NCBI GenBank assembly: GCA_000226015.1
Contig: JH155242.1
Coordinates: 132,551 to 167,360 of the forward strand
Source: Mnemiopsis leidyi
Taxonomy: Eukaryota; Ctenophora; Tentaculata; Lobata; Bolinopsidae
DNA: 34,810 bases
Direction of reading: 5' to 3'
Both the position numbers and the translations under genes were made by a program. The notes below the pieces were generated by a model. That model worked only from the letters and a program-made list of their open reading frames with translations. It made no database searches and had not been told where the DNA came from. Shown piece by piece: positions 1 through 13,314 of this stretch. Position 1 is the first letter of the stretch, and each line of letters opens with the position of its first letter.

Positions 1-12
1 AGAGAGAGAGAG
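1..12. repeat. GA/AG dinucleotide run at the window edge
   Basis: Six AG units open the window, so the microsatellite probably continues to the left of it. Confidence 0.8.
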
Positions 13-109
13 TGTAGAAGGGAGTGATTGAGTGTATAATATAGAATGTAATTAGCAAGGGTGTTGATGTGAACACGTGACTCTATAGGTCATATACTGA
101 CTGAGTATG

Positions 110-330
110 TCAGCGGGGGAGGTCCCGGCGTGACGTCGTGGTCGTCAAGGCAACCGTAGTCGGGGCTGGTGACGTCACAGGAAGGGCGGTGGGCCACGCT
201 GGAGTCCGTTGTCTCTTATCAAGCATGAGATAAGAGCTGAGGCGGCTAGCCGGCTAGGTGTTGTGTCCGATTTCTAGCCGGGCTTCGCGCTTGTTGGCGT
301 TGGGTAGCTCTCGAGAATCCATAACAATCA
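110..330. promoter_or_regulatory. GC-rich islet with CRE-like sites
   Basis: This stretch is clearly richer in G+C and CpG than the spacer around it. It contains a perfect palindromic CRE, TGACGTCA, at 170-177, a second TGACGTC at 131-137, a GGCAAC half-site near 149, and a hairpin with 8-bp arms at 213-220 and 229-236. A CACGTG E-box lies just before it at 74-79. The make-up suits a promoter or enhancer, but no coding exon is recognisable on either side, so the target is unknown. Confidence 0.3.
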
Positions 331-3300
331 GTTAGTTGTCCCTTATAAATGCAACCTTGAGTCGGAATCATATTGCTGGAATAAGGTTAAAAGGGAGCTT
401 GTTCTTTCTTTCTCGTGGGAAATTGGTCTTCAAGGTTTCGGAAAATGGGTAACCAGGTTCCAATCCTCACTTCTTAGGCTACAAATTATTACTGAAAAAG
501 GAATACAACTCTTTGAGTTGACGTTAGATTCTCAAAAACCCAAAAAAATATGCACTATGAAACTTTACATGTCAACAATACATTAAAAGTAACCGCGGGT
601 CAGACCTTAACCTAATTGTATAGAAATTGTACCTATAATAATCATTAATAGATTATAAAACACTGTCATTATCAAGGAGCTGATCTTTGAAGGATTTAAT
701 CTAATTTATCTCTCCGTTATTGCCTAAACCTCTCTGAAATACGGCTGCAATTGTTTATGATACAACGTTAAAGTAGTGCAAGAATTTTAACCTAAGAGAA
801 CGACAGATCGGTTGACTAGAAATAAGTTTAACTTTATCAACGTTTATTTGCAGCACATCTTAAGATCACTGAATACATTCCACAGCGTAAAACTGCGTCA
901 AGTTTAAAAGTATGCACTATACCTAAATGATATAGGAATGCATTAAGGCTAATAATTGTGCCTCAACAGAAAAGCAAGCATAGTGAGCAGTCCACACCCA
1001 ACTTACGAACGGCTGTACAAAGAGTTTACTTACAAAATCCAATCTAACAGATACATGATAAGTAGTGGGTTCACAGTGAGATACGTCCACAGAAGTGTGT
1101 TATAGGTCCTAGTCATAACTCTCACAGTTCTTGAAACATTGCCAGAACTTCACTGCTCCGGGATAATAAGAAATGGGTGGGAGGAGCCCGCTGATCCCGC
1201 TATGTTCGGAGGCTTAAGTGGGAATTAATTTGATGCATTACCGAAATTGCAAGATGCATCAATGTATCTTAGGCAAAATGTTGGAGGCCAACTTTCAAAA
1301 ATGTCTTCAATTTTATATTTTTGCTGCAAAATTTTTCATTTTAGCCTGTTGTTACCACAGTGTGGTAGGAACAAAAACATCGTGATATAGAGTAAATAAT
1401 TTTAGTGAATATAAACTGACACCAACATAATGATCAGTGAAACTAAAAGTGTCAATAACATCTATCGATTACTGCAATCATTACCTCAAAATACATGATG
1501 CCATTGGAATTCTGGATTTAAAACAGGCATCTGAGTAGGCTCTGTCACATTTCATAGTAGACTATAACAATAACGACTTAGGCAATGACAGATGACCTTG
1601 TGATCTTGTGATCTAAATCGGATCGTCTGCCGTCAGTGACAGTGGCAGTTGATACTTAAAATTCGGTTTAGACCCCAAAATATCCTGTCTGCAATTTTTA
1701 TCTCATTAAGTAGTAGGGGCATAATTTAATTTAGGGAGTGGCTTGAATTTACAATTTTGTTAAGCTGCGTTGACGTTTTCTTTAAGGACTGTTAATGAAA
1801 AACAAAACGGAAGAACAAAGCCGACATAAATATCCCTAGTGGTCGCATTTCATAAGTATTACCTTCAGACAATCACAAAGCAAGCTCTCGAGAGCTGATA
1901 TAACTAGTCTCAATCCTACTTGGCAACTTAACTCCGGCTCGAACGAGAAATCATAATATCTCTCTCATTAAAACCCTCTAGCATAACGGTGATCACCAGC
2001 GAAATATGAGGACGCCCGCACAGCTTGAATATCTTATCTGAACCAATGGGAAGCTCTGAAACTATCATTACGTGACTAAGATTGACCAATCAGCGTGATT
2101 TCTTGCCACTGTGGTTAAAGAATCAGACTGACTGAACCGTTTTACCCGCGCTGGCGTGCGAGACAAATGCTCTTATTTGGTGACATTCTGAGTGGAAAGG
2201 GACACTAGTGTCGCTGACCAAGAGCTTTAGACTAATTATGTGGAAATCAAATTATAAAATGTCGTTCGGTTGAATATTGAATATGACAAGTTTCAATTTC
2301 AGTGGGGATCAAAGGCCGCCAATACTAATAGAAATGTCTGCAATTTGTCAATTCGATCCAACCCACGTGGTGCTCGACCCGAAGTATTAGACAGTCTGAA
2401 ACCAAAATGTTTCCTATCTTTTACTTTGACAAATCTACTCATAAGAAACATCAATTCCAATCTTCCTTCCAATATCAAAACACCTAGAAGTGTAAGAATA
2501 TTTATGGCAGATCCAGAGAGAAACCCCCGAAAAAACACCGCGGCAATAAGCACCGTGACCAACTATAAACGTGACCTCCATACCCGTGTCACGGAGGGAA
2601 GACCAAGGTGTCGTTTCTAAATTAAAGAATATTTGACAAATTTACTGCTGTTTTACTACACACACACGGATCGTCTGTTGAAATAGCGGAGGTCGTGGGG
2701 GGTCTGTCAAAGTCCTGGCCGATTTTAATAACGAGGTCACGTGACAGCACTAAATTCAAACGTTTTTAAACGGATGACGTGACTGCGCTAAAATCAAACG
2801 TCTTGTCCGCAGTTTTGAACTTGAAGTTTAAACCTTAAAATCTGGAATAGTTAAAAATTATCACTGTTTTCGGCTCCTTATTGTAAATAAATATCAAATT
2901 TACGGTAGCTACTATTAATAAACATGCCGCCATGTCGATGACCAAACATGGGCCGTGGTAACGAAGAGTAAAAAACCGACAACAACACCAACTAAATCGC
3001 TCCCTGAACTTCGCAAAATAAGCGTGACTTAAACACACATAATGAAATATGAGTGGTTACGTTTTCTGGAAAATTCAGCGTAATAAGCTTAGACGAGAAA
3101 GACGAGATTATCGCCCGACTGCAAGGTAATTACGTTATCTTTACGTTCGAGATAAGACTGTTTTTGAGAAAGGTTATACCAGTGGCTGTTTCCCTTACAG
3201 TACGTTTATGTATCACATTGTCAAAAAATGCAGTCTTAGTTAACTTGATTAAAAAGTGTTGCATAAACTGCGAAATAAAAAATATAAAACGTCATGAGTT

Positions 3301-3420
3301 AACTTATGATTTCACCGAGTTAAAAACCGAAAACTTAATAATAAAAGCACTTTTCTTCATAAAATACCGGTCATACCGAGTACAATTATGTTTTAAACCC
3401 GTTCCGCGATAATGACCTAC
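331..3420. other. AT-rich spacer, no supported gene
   Basis: I see no conserved protein, convincing splice-flanked exon or RNA gene. Two open frames of 116 and 119 codons (2270-2620 and 3053-3412, plus) have low-complexity, AT-driven composition and no recognisable domain, so I do not call them genes. CACGTG E-boxes occur at 2364-2369 and 2738-2743. Confidence 0.5.
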
Positions 3421-3426
3421 CATTGG

Positions 3427-3475
3427 TCACTCTACCACGTGACCTACCCTAGAGGGACCACGTGACCAACCCTAC
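3427..3475. repeat. Two 23-bp imperfect tandem units around CACGTGAC
   Basis: The motif ACCACGTGACC occurs at about 3434 and again 23 bp later, each followed by TACCCT or AACCCT, so a 23-bp unit is duplicated with a few changes. Each copy carries an E-box (3436-3441 and 3459-3464). Confidence 0.6.
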
Positions 3476-3479
3476 AAGA

Positions 3480-6400
3480 GGCAATCTCATTTAGGTGGAG
3501 AAACACAAACAAATCAGATTTGAAAGACGATATGCGTGCGATATGTTTATCCTAGATTGGAAAACATGGTAGATGTTTACGTTCTGGTGAAGGCATGTTA
3601 TTCGCCTGTTTTGGGTATCTCAGACTTCGTGGTGTCCCTGGATCAACGTTGTCTTTAATAAAGGATCAAAGTATTCTAATTATAGACCCAAACATAAAAA
3701 GTCATAAAATGTAGACTCAGGCCCTTCAGCTAGACTAATCATGAAGAACACTGAAATCATCATCAGTAATATGCTCGCACTAACTGACAAACAGCGTATT
3801 GAGAATGTGACACATATCTGAGTACGAACCTTCACAGACTTGGTGAGAGACAAACGGGACCCGAATTCAGACAAAATGTAGACGTAGGACTCGACACACG
3901 GCTTTTAACATACAGTTAGGTTTTTACGGATACCCGGCCGCTGATTTAACACGAAGGTTCTGGGATAATGCCGGGTTAGGGTATCAGTATAGGTGTTTTT
4001 CTCTGATATCTTACCGGTTGTCTAAGTGTTTTCTGGTCATGTGACCATGATACGAGAACCGTGGTTGATTTTTACAACACCGGCAGTAGAATCAGCTCGA
4101 TATTATGAAATTTGATATCATTGTCAATTTTAAACTAGAATTTGCCAAAATCGCACCATAATAAATGTTAAAAAGTTTAAGTTGGTTGACTTGTTTTGAA
4201 CTCAAACACTCGTGCGACTCGTTAAATTTCCGGGATAGTTTTCTACAGGGGTCATTGACGTATTTATAAAACCTCGCAATATGGGAGAAACATTTAAAAC
4301 TCCTTATATGCTGAACAGGTCATATGACTGGAAAGTATGATTTCACCTTCATATGAAGCGGTCTGTGCTCAGTGAAAGTCACGCCTCCATACATACTTGG
4401 AACCTCTACTTATAACCTTAAAAAGCAGGAACTGTTATGGGAAGGTTTTATCATCTCGGAGGCTTTGTTTCGAGTAGAATTTGAGTTCTATAGATTGCCA
4501 TGACGGTATATGGCAATCTATGCTATTGACATAGACATATTGTCTATTACAATCATCTAAGCAATCATCTAAGCTAGTTCAATCTTAAATTTTCATTTGG
4601 TTCCTGACTTATTAGAGGCGTTTTTACTGCTGTTAGCCGTTCAGCTGTATCATTTGCAGCTCTGAGAGTCTGAGAAAAACCGAAAAGAGTCCGTTCACGT
4701 TTCAAAATCTTCTAATTGCCCATTCATGTTTCTTTAAAGCCTTAAATTTCGCTCAAATCCAAAAACTTGCGTAAGTCATTTAAGATTAAAAAAGTATGTG
4801 ACGCAAGAGAAGAACCCAAAAAAACGGAAAACAGAACACACAGATCTGAAACAAAGGGACCCAGCTGTATAAAACGAACAGGATCGCGAGAATCACAGCT
4901 GCTGAAGGAGTAACTCAATATAGTCCGTTACATAATTTAATTGTTGGCCCTCGCAGGTAGCGCGAGAATGTGATCAGGGGTCCCGTGAGTCATGTGACCC
5001 AGAAGCCGGTGGGTGTACTCCATGATGTCATTCAGGGCAGGATGGGAACATTAGGACCTTTTGCTATGCTCACGTGACCACCATATTAGGGTATTTTCCT
5101 TCCTTATATGGAAGTTGATTTACTTTCGTCTTAAACTTACTGTAAAGTACTGAATTGGAATGATGGTCATGATGTGTGAGAGAGTGATGTCCAGATGTCA
5201 TTGGTTAGAGGGTATCACGTGACGGTGTTTCAGCTAAAGGGTATATCACATTATCACGTTACCTTGTAGAGTTACCTGGTGTTATAGCAGCATCATACTC
5301 TAAAATAGAATATACACTGACTGATTAAGACGATCGAGATTATCAATGAACTGTAAACACACTAGTAGACAGCACATGACAGATTGTTGTGGAGTTGAGG
5401 AAGCAATATTCGGGAATAAGTCAGCAGCCACATTCATAGGGGCCAATCCCAACTCAGACACTTAAATATATTTAGCTAGCAACAGTATAGGAACATTTCT
5501 TATTGGTTCAAATCTGGCTACTTCCCGTAAAAACTGAACGATGGTACAAATAAACTGAAACTAAGGAACTAAAAAGTCTGAAACACAAACTTTTATGAGT
5601 CACCTCATGAATGCTGCAAATAGCTGACTAACCATGACTTTATGACTGACTGACTGACTTCATCCCAAAATAACCTTGGCTAAAAATCCTCGTTAACTCT
5701 GATTCGAGCAAGTCTGTTTACTTAGTGGTGAATGCTGGCTTTGCCAAGTAAGCCAGGCCAGAAATAGTTAATGTGTTTATGACTGAGTTGAAGGAATATC
5801 CATTATTCTTAGATCATTAAAGCTGCTACATAGTCATAAGATGTATCCAAAATTACTTCCCGCGAAATTTTGCTTTATCTTACAAATTCATTACGCCGCT
5901 ATTAATTCCCCGTTTCGAATTATCCACGTAATAGGTTGCCACAGCAACAAATTAACATTGCGATTTATAAATTGACGCCAACGGGACCGAACTTGGGACT
6001 TAATTTACCAATTTAGGGGGATGCTGATTCCTATCTTACTATTTTAATCTGCTCTATTATAGTTTAATCTCCTCTACTTCTCATAGTATTAATATCTACC
6101 TACCTCTTAGTTGCACAGCAACTATGTACCTCGGTCCTAAAGGCTCAACGTTACCATGTGAACAGGCGCTGGGCAGTTATTGGAAACTTCAGATCCTCGC
6201 CTTTCTTGAAATCCTTATCAACATGCATTGCCTTGATCAGCAATATGTCACAAATTAATTTCTGGGATAATTGATTTAAACAAATTCGCCCAACAAGTAT
6301 TCCCAATACACCAAGCAATCCCCATTTTGTTTCCTAGTGAGGAAAACACACAGAGCCGATCGTCTAATGACTCAACGAAATCTCTAGAAAGTCGTGATTC

Positions 6401-6940
6401 TAACCTCGACACGTAGCATCCCGCACGAAATAATAGCATTAGAGCAACAAGTAATAACATTAATACCCAATGTTACACAGAATATTCAAATTTTGTGCTA
6501 ATATTCTTAGTTTACTCCATTCTAGCTTAGCTAAATCAACATGAGATGAGGAAATGTGAATCGTAAATCAACAACTCTAGATTGTGTTACACTCCATTTA
6601 GAGCTACCTTCTCTTGTGTATCACGGTTGTGACTGAAAACGTTACGAATCAAAGTTTTACAAAAACAACTTGGGATTTTCGCAAAATTTATACACAAATT
6701 TACAATTAATGATTTTTGCAAATATATAACGGTTCGGAAGATTTGTCAATAGTGGGTATAAGAGTGAAAGTAAGTAGACAGTAACGAATTGAAATGCCTG
6801 ATGATGTTTAAAATGCAATTCAGATTATAATTTATATGAGACTTAAATTTTTTGGGAATTTCTTGGGATTTCGTAAATATTAGCCACAAATTGGCTAAGG
6901 ATTTGCAACCATAAAAGTTACGATTCGCGAGAGTGTCATA
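3480..6940. other. AT-rich spacer with small repeats
   Basis: No gene seen. It contains a hairpin with 12-bp arms (4490-4501 and 4510-4521, loop 8), a 12-bp unit AATCATCTAAGC duplicated near 4553-4576, a TGAC tetranucleotide run near 5643-5659, and E-boxes at 5071-5076 and 5216-5221. The longest open frames are under 75 codons and look random. Confidence 0.5.
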
Positions 6941-6947
6941 ACTTATT

Positions 6948-7013
6948 TTGCAATCCGCCAACGAACTGCACAACTAGGTTGCACAATTCGCCAGCGAACT
7001 GCACAACTAGGTT
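6948..7013. repeat. 33-bp tandem duplication
   Basis: Two adjacent copies of about 33 bp share the core AACTGCACAACTAGGTT, with a CGCCAACG or CGCCAGCG start. A diverged relative (CGGCAACGAATTGCAC) lies at about 13495-13510, so the unit belongs to a dispersed family. Confidence 0.65.
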
Positions 7014-7199
7014 GGATGTTGGTTATATATAAGTATCAAGAATTGGTAGTGGTACAAGTATTTTATGAATAGTTGTACAAGTATTTAAGTATTGGTTATA
7101 GTGGTACAAGGTTGTTCTTCACTAACTGGGGTATTAGAGTAAATAAACTAAGGTAAATATACAGTTTAAAGTCTGAGACAATCATTTCAAACTGAAACT

Positions 7200-7502
7200 T
7201 AAAGATCTGCTACTAAATACTAAGGTTTTTACGTAAGCGTTGTACAAGTTTTAAAATATACTGTAATCTACTTTGACGTTGCTGGTGCTAAAAATGTTGG
7301 AAAACAATCTATTTGAATCGTGTCGGTATCGGTTACTCGTGATTGGCTCGGGCACATGAACGGTTTAAATGAGCAATTTAAGCAAAAAGATTTGCTACTT
7401 GAAACTATTTAAACTAAGTTTTCTACTGTAAGCGTGTTACAAGTTTGAAAATCCGACTATGACGCTGCTCAAAGTATTTTAACAACTATCTACTTAGTCG
7501 TA
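7200..7502. repeat. Diverged tandem duplication, offset about 185 bp
   Basis: Segments at about 7200-7322 and 7386-7502 share a colinear series of words: AAAGAT(C/T)TGCTACT, then GTAAGCGT with TACAAGTTT, then GACG(T/C)TGCT, then a block with (A/C)TATCTA. Many substitutions and small indels separate them, so this is an old duplication or two nearby copies of one non-coding repeat. Confidence 0.5.
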
Positions 7503-7519
7503 TACATTTGGATCCTAAG

Positions 7520-8625
7520 TATGTCCTGCATGATTTTATTTCAGTAATTTGATTAGACAAAAACAATGTCCAGTGATGACTATCCTTAAAAAGAAAAGGT
7601 TAAGAAATTTTCAATAAGAACTTATATAGGACCAACCACAAAAAGTAACTGTAAAGGATAACAACACATGAGAGAGTAAATTAAACTTGTTCTGGCGATG
7701 CCTTGAGGTTCAGTGACTTAGTGGTGCCGATATCTTATCAGAAAATTGATCCTGTCAAGCTTATTAATTACTCTAATTTTCCCCTGTCTGATGTGATTAA
7801 TTTATTTATTTTGAGGTATATGGGGTTGAAACGGAAAACTTTGATTTTCTATTGATCGCTTTGTACGTTATGCAGGATTGCACTTACTTAAATATTGAAG
7901 TTAGTCCTAGATTTTTGTGTCCTATAAAGAAGCTGTGTAATATCACTATTTTGGTCATCTCTAAAAAATTGAAAGTCGGGAAATTTTCTCAGTTCATACA
8001 AATGAAAAAGATAAGAAACCGGAATTTTTTCTCAAACCAAAGTACAGGATAATTTACCACACGATCTGATAATAAGGCCTGTCACCATTAAAATTCACTT
8101 TCCCGCCTGCACCAATCACATGAGCTCCCCCGAGAAACGCTCCAATCAGATGAGACTACCCCAGAAAAGGAACCAATGGTAGTGGAGCATCAAATCACGT
8201 GATCAGGTTTCTAGGGACAGGTTCTGAGAAAGACAAGTTTGTTCAGAAGTAGTGTATCAGTGATACTATCTCAGTCTTAAACAGACAGTGGGTTTAATTG
8301 GCTCTTTCAGCTTCACCACGTAATATCTTATTTGGGTTTTATCTGCAGTGCCAGTAGATTCACTGTCTTGATGAACTGTTAAGCTTGGAGTCGAGTGTAA
8401 TGTCATGCCAATAGAAATACTGTAGCGTACGATCACAAAATGTTTCATTTGGAATCACAAAATATATTAACTAAGCTTGTAGTTTTGAAAGATGATTGTT
8501 GGGCTAAAAAAGACGGTTCACAAAAATAGCGTTGTATCGTAACAAAGGTTCACAATACAACAACAATCCGGTACATCAAGGGCGGTAACGAAGCGGTCTA
8601 TCGAAACAAATATTTTTGCAACAAC

Positions 8626-8657
<32 letters not shown>

Positions 8658-9050
8658 GTCAAGCAACATTAAAAATACATCACCTTATAAAAAAGTCTAT
8701 TCGAGTTGGAAATATTCCAGTTTCCGTGTAACACCGTATCTGTTATGTTTAAGGCGAGATTTATTATTTAACTCTGCCAACAGAAATTTAGCACTTTTAA
8801 AATTCTAAATGTTATCGCCATTACACAGCAGTTACGTTGACAAAATGTAAAACATGAATTAGTATAAGCATCTAAATATTTTACCGAAAACCAACAATCT
8901 CAACACTATATATGCAGTATTCCAGGCGACAAAGTCAAAAGCTGCACGTGGAATTACAAGCTGTATTGTGCACGAATTTCCAGCAGAACTTCCACAGCAC
9001 TTCCACTGTTATGCTTGCTTGCTCTGAGTCCTATACTTGCAGGAATCTAA
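7520..9050. other. AT-rich spacer with a CA microsatellite
   Basis: A run of about 14 CA units lies near 8626-8656. E-boxes occur at 8196-8201 and 8945-8950. No protein or RNA gene is recognised; open frames are at most 66 codons without domain features. Confidence 0.5.
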
Positions 9051-9179
9051 CACTGATTTTACGCTGATGAGCAGTAGGGCAGTATATCGGCACAGTAGTC
9101 CCAACGAGAAAGCGAGAGAGAGAGAGCTGCTGAGATGGGGCCGACATTAACCAAGTCTAGCAAAGTACACGATCTGTCT

Positions 9180-9290
9180 CTCGTATACCAAGCACGTGAT
9201 TGTGAAACCACCCCTGGTTGGTTGCCCTGGTCACGGGACCTGCACGTGGGCCCCAAGCGGAGCAACAATTGGGCGATCGCCCGCAATTAT
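9180..9290. promoter_or_regulatory. GC-rich islet with two E-boxes and an X-box-like site
   Basis: CACGTG occurs at 9193-9198 and 9243-9248. Between them, GTTGCCCTGGTCAC at 9221-9234 matches 12 of 14 positions of the RFX X-box consensus GYNRCCATRGYAAC. A short GA run precedes it at about 9114-9126. No downstream coding exon is recognised, so a regulatory role is inference from motifs only. Confidence 0.3.
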
Positions 9291-9299
9291 TGTAGTTAT

Positions 9300-11540
9300 T
9301 GGCTAATTGGGTAGCAGGAAGCTTGAATATACCCAGCTATAAAGGAGACACTTGACATATTCTTACTTCAAACTTACTGCCCGGGTGAAATTTTACCTTG
9401 TTAGCTGGCAAATTTTCGTACATCAACCGGAAAACTTTTTAAAAATGAGATAAAAGTAATACTTAAATCGAGTGATTTACAAACTTTCCAATTCGCAACG
9501 AAAGAAAAGTTTCAACCTGCCGATGCAGCACACTACGCTTGAAGGAAAAAAAGTATGGTAAGATTGAAGTGAACAACACCAACAGGCAGCTCCGTGATAA
9601 CCCCTGGCCTATAACATTGCGAGCATCACTGTTGTCGCATATTTTTTGTATATTTACTCAGTCATATATATGCGGATGTGGTGGATTTGCCGGTGGAATA
9701 TATACGCCTGGGTCCAATGGGTAGCTTCTAAGTCTGTCAACCTAGAACATTCTAGAGTCGGGTGATCTAATACCTGCTCTTACTTTACATGAAGTTGAGC
9801 TAGCTGCGAGGTAGTTTGACTTGAATTTTGTTATCATTAATCTTACCGGCGTTATCTTAAAGAAAACTTTAGCAATTTAATGCTTGTTATCAAGTTTTAT
9901 CTTTGTCAGTTTGAAACAACTATAACTCTAAGCTCAGGATATTCTAAAGTCGATAATTGTTGACAATAATATGAATCAAGAGTCAATTATGTAAGAAATT
10001 AGTAAAGGAATTCATCATGTCGCATTAAATAGGAAAAGATTTGTCGTCAGAAAAAGCTCGACAAAAACAAGAAAAACTCGTCAAAATCTACTTTAAATCT
10101 TAAACCAACGTAAAGAATCTGATTTCTCGTCTTTAAAACAAATCATTAAGAGTGTCAACCAAGAAACCAGATAATCCGCCGGCCCTCCTCCCAGACGGCT
10201 CCTCCAGACCAGACACAAGGCGTACAAGGTGGAGCACGACACCTTCCGAACAATGGTCCCAAAGAGAAAGAGCTCTATGTAAACATGGAGCTAATTTTGA
10301 TTAAAATTCAGGGTCTGCGTGACGGGTCTCGTGACGTCACGTGACGGGTCACGCGTTACCCCTCAAGACAGTGTTAGGTTATGATTCCCGTGGACCACGT
10401 GGTCGGTCCTCGCCAGGTCTTGGTTGTAATAATTATGAAGAAATATGTGTTGTTATTCGCATATTTCAAAAGGTCCCGGAGTCCGCTTGGATGTAAATGT
10501 TGCACGTTAAAGTTGGATTTTCAGGGACAAATGATTCAATAAATCTGTGAGTTTTAATGTAATCAGAATATCCCTCTTATAACCTGATAATTTGTTCAAT
10601 TCACATGCATTTACCTTATTTCAAGAAAAGTCGTGACCGTCTTTTAAGGTTCTGCGTTAGATTGCAGGCAATATCTGTTCCTCTAAAAATCGATATATTA
10701 ATTACCAGTTTTTGCGTACTCCTGAAAGAGTGTTAGCCGAATCGGCTTTATTCATTACTTTTCACCTGACACCTATATAGGTGACCTATATCATTGAGTT
10801 ATATAAAGGCACTCATGGAAACGCTGTGACTTTCTGTGCAACAACAGTAAGATTAACTACTACGATTAGCAATAGCAGGTAGAGCTGGAATTTCGTCTAG
10901 TATTGCAGCATTAATAAACTTGGTTAAAACAAAATCGAACTTTGTTTGGCCATTCTTCTAGTAGACCGTATTAATATTAACATCATCGAGTAAAGAGCGA
11001 GACTCTGATTTTTGAGAACTAGGCAAGTTGGTGAACCAAACAGCGATTTAAGTTAAGTCTTACAATGATTCTTATATATCAACGTGGCTGCTTTGCAGAT
11101 TGAGCTACAAACTTGTATAATCCTGCGTCAATCAGTAATAACTTAAGTTTATCAAACTGTGAGTAATACGCTCTTTTATCTGCTAAGTGCATATTAGAAA
11201 TAGAATGCTGCAACAAGTCATCCGTCTCAAAGAAAGTGCCTTCGCCCTCCGACAAATCAATGGAAGGCGATTTTGCCTGACGTTCTTTTTAATATGATAT
11301 CGGTATTAACTACCCAACAAGGTGCAGAACACATTAAAGTTCCCGTTAAATTGGTTTGATCCTGGTAGTATCCTATTTAGACAATTTGTCTAGAAAGTAG
11401 GAGTGGAAGGGAGGCTGCAGGGAAGGCCGGACCAATGGCTAGGTGCTGGCTTTTAGGAATAGAGTTTTACAATTAACATGTTTGATGCTGAACGGTGTGC
11501 AATTTAATGCTTCTGTTTGTCTGTTTGTTTGTCTGTCACG
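9300..11540. other. Spacer, no supported gene
   Basis: Mostly AT-rich. A small GC-rich segment at 10315-10420 holds a fused CRE/E-box (TGACGTCACGTGAC, 10332-10345) and another CACGTG at 10396-10401. A 14-bp palindrome CACCTATATAGGTG lies near 10770. Nothing looks like an exon. Confidence 0.5.
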
Positions 11541-11831
11541 ACCTTATATGGTAGTATTGGTTAGGAGATCACGAGGTGTCACGGGCCATATTTGGTGATG
11601 GGTTAGGTGTCCACGTGCAAATTGTCAGTAGGAAACATGGGAAAGTGCACGTGCAAGGTTGTAGTTCTGCTTCTCGATGCCCAATTATGAATGAGTGTTC
11701 AGTGTTGTATCTTAAGTTCTCATAAATGTTTTTGACGCGGTAAAAAGGATCAGGAGGCATTTCATTTTGTGATCTGGTCCGCATCACATGTGGTAACTTC
11801 TAGTTCTACATAGACAACGAAGGGCGGTGGG

Positions 11832-12170
11832 CTTTAATCAATTGTTTTGAAGTCGAGAAGAAATTTATATATAGCGCTGAGGTTTTTTTTCATTTATTTG
11901 TAGTTTGATACTCAAAAGCGAAAATTCAGAAGAATTGGGACTGCCGCTATAATAAGGGCATCTATTGTTGATTTGTCCTCCTAACTTTATCACTAAGTAC
12001 TAAGTAGTTTCTTCTAAGCCAAAAGATGGGGGACGGTACGCTTAGCTCAATTGATTTGAAGTAGAGGAAGATAAATAGGTGATGATGTTTCATTCATTTG
12101 CAGTTTCTTAGTTTGAAAGTCAAATTCGGAAAGGAAAATTGAGAAGAGTCGGGACACCTTTAAAAGCGGT
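11832..12170. repeat. Diverged tandem duplication, offset about 210 bp
   Basis: Segments beginning near 11832 and 12041 share, in order, TCAATTG(T/A)TTTGAAGT, then TTCAT(T)TATTTG(T/C)AGTTT, then GAAAATT(C/G)AGAAGA followed by TCGGGAC or TTGGGAC, ending near a GCCGC or GCGGT word. The copies are heavily diverged and neither encodes a recognisable protein. A 15-bp unit with TCACTAAACGA repeats just beyond, near 12175-12203. Confidence 0.5.
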
Positions 12171-12309
12171 GCAGTCACTAAACGAATCTAAATCACTAAA
12201 CGAGTCAATAATGTTACCACCACATGCAATCATGCATTCTATTTCTACCAGTGAGTGCCACCACCATGGCTGCACGTGCAAATGACTGAACAGATGCAGT
12301 GCCACTTAA

Positions 12310-13120
12310 ACTGTCGGCCATTATCACCGTGGATTCATTCAGTGCAATTCCAATCGCCACTTATTCAGAATGTTTTGAAGTATTTTGTGGCCATAACATT
12401 GTACGGAATTGCCTGCTAGCTGATCTCAAATATTTATCCAAAAACTGACCGTAAATTGCATAGCTCAAATTCAAACACGAAAGCTGAATAAACGATCCAA
12501 TGAAAGGTCTGACTTTGTGAGCATAGGCGACTGAAGATAAGTAACTTGGCTAAAACTTTTACTGAACGGCGGTTTTTTATTCACCAACAACTTCTCCACC
12601 ATAAACATTAAATAGATCCTAGCCTAAACTGTTCTATATTGAAAAAAAGATGTTGCATCATTCTTTGATCTACCCCGCGGCTACGTTTAATTTCTAGTCA
12701 AATTATAATGAGCAGCTGTCATCCCCAAATCAAGCAAGCAATATTAAATCTTAGTTTAACGCCAGAACGCCAAGTTTGATCAATTTATGATGGATAGTTC
12801 TAGTGGGTTAACGTTGGACCTGCTAAACTAGCAGGCTGTTTGAAATCGATCTGCCCATACCGCAGAACTAACATCATAGACTGAGGGGTTCGAACTGCCC
12901 TGAAAAAAAATTTAGACCTAGACCCTAATAGATTTCATGCAATCTATTAGTCAGACGCTGATCAATCAAATTATTTTATCTACTGCATCACAAAAAGGGT
13001 GGTTTTTGCGTGCAATAAAGATACTATCAGTCCCATACAATTTAGACTGCCTATCGGCTAAATCTGTTCAATTGATTCAGAAACCTATTAAATTTCCCAA
13101 CGTCAAACCTGATCGTGGTC
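12310..13120. other. Spacer, no supported gene
   Basis: AT-rich with no protein or convincing RNA gene. An A-box/B-box-like pair near 12795 and 12886 was considered and rejected as a tRNA because the arms do not fold properly. Confidence 0.5.
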
Positions 13121-13311
13121 CTAAAGGATTCGGCAACAATTTGGCAGTTTGGTAAATTTATTAAATGATTTGAAAGATTTCAATAAAAAAAAAGTTTGGT
13201 AAATTTTCAATTCTAAAGAATTCGGCAACAATTTGGCAGTTTGGTAAATTTTTTTACTGATTTGAAAGAATTCAAAAAGAAAAGTTTGGTAAATTTTCAC
13301 CTTGCACTGTA
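13121..13311. repeat. 92-bp tandem duplication
   Basis: Copies start at 13121 (CTAAAGGATTCGGCAACAAT) and 13213 (CTAAAGAATTCGGCAACAAT). Both continue with TTGGCAGTTTGGTAAATTT, a T/A-rich spacer, GATTTGAAAGA and AAAGTTTGGTAAATTTTCA. The few differences are mainly in homopolymers, so this is younger than the other duplications in the left third of the window. Confidence 0.75.
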
Positions 13312-13314
13312 AAT

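Noticed and set aside
2270..3412. Open frames of 116 (2270-2620) and 119 (3053-3412) codons on the plus strand
   Set aside because: No domain, biased composition, an overlapping frame on the other strand for the first, and no splice or promoter context. Such lengths arise by chance in 35 kb.
12790..12900. A-box/B-box-like pair with a 7-bp hairpin CCTGCTA/TAGCAGG
   Set aside because: The boxes are about 90 bp apart, the hairpin loop lacks the expected T before the anticodon, and no acceptor or T-arm can be folded.
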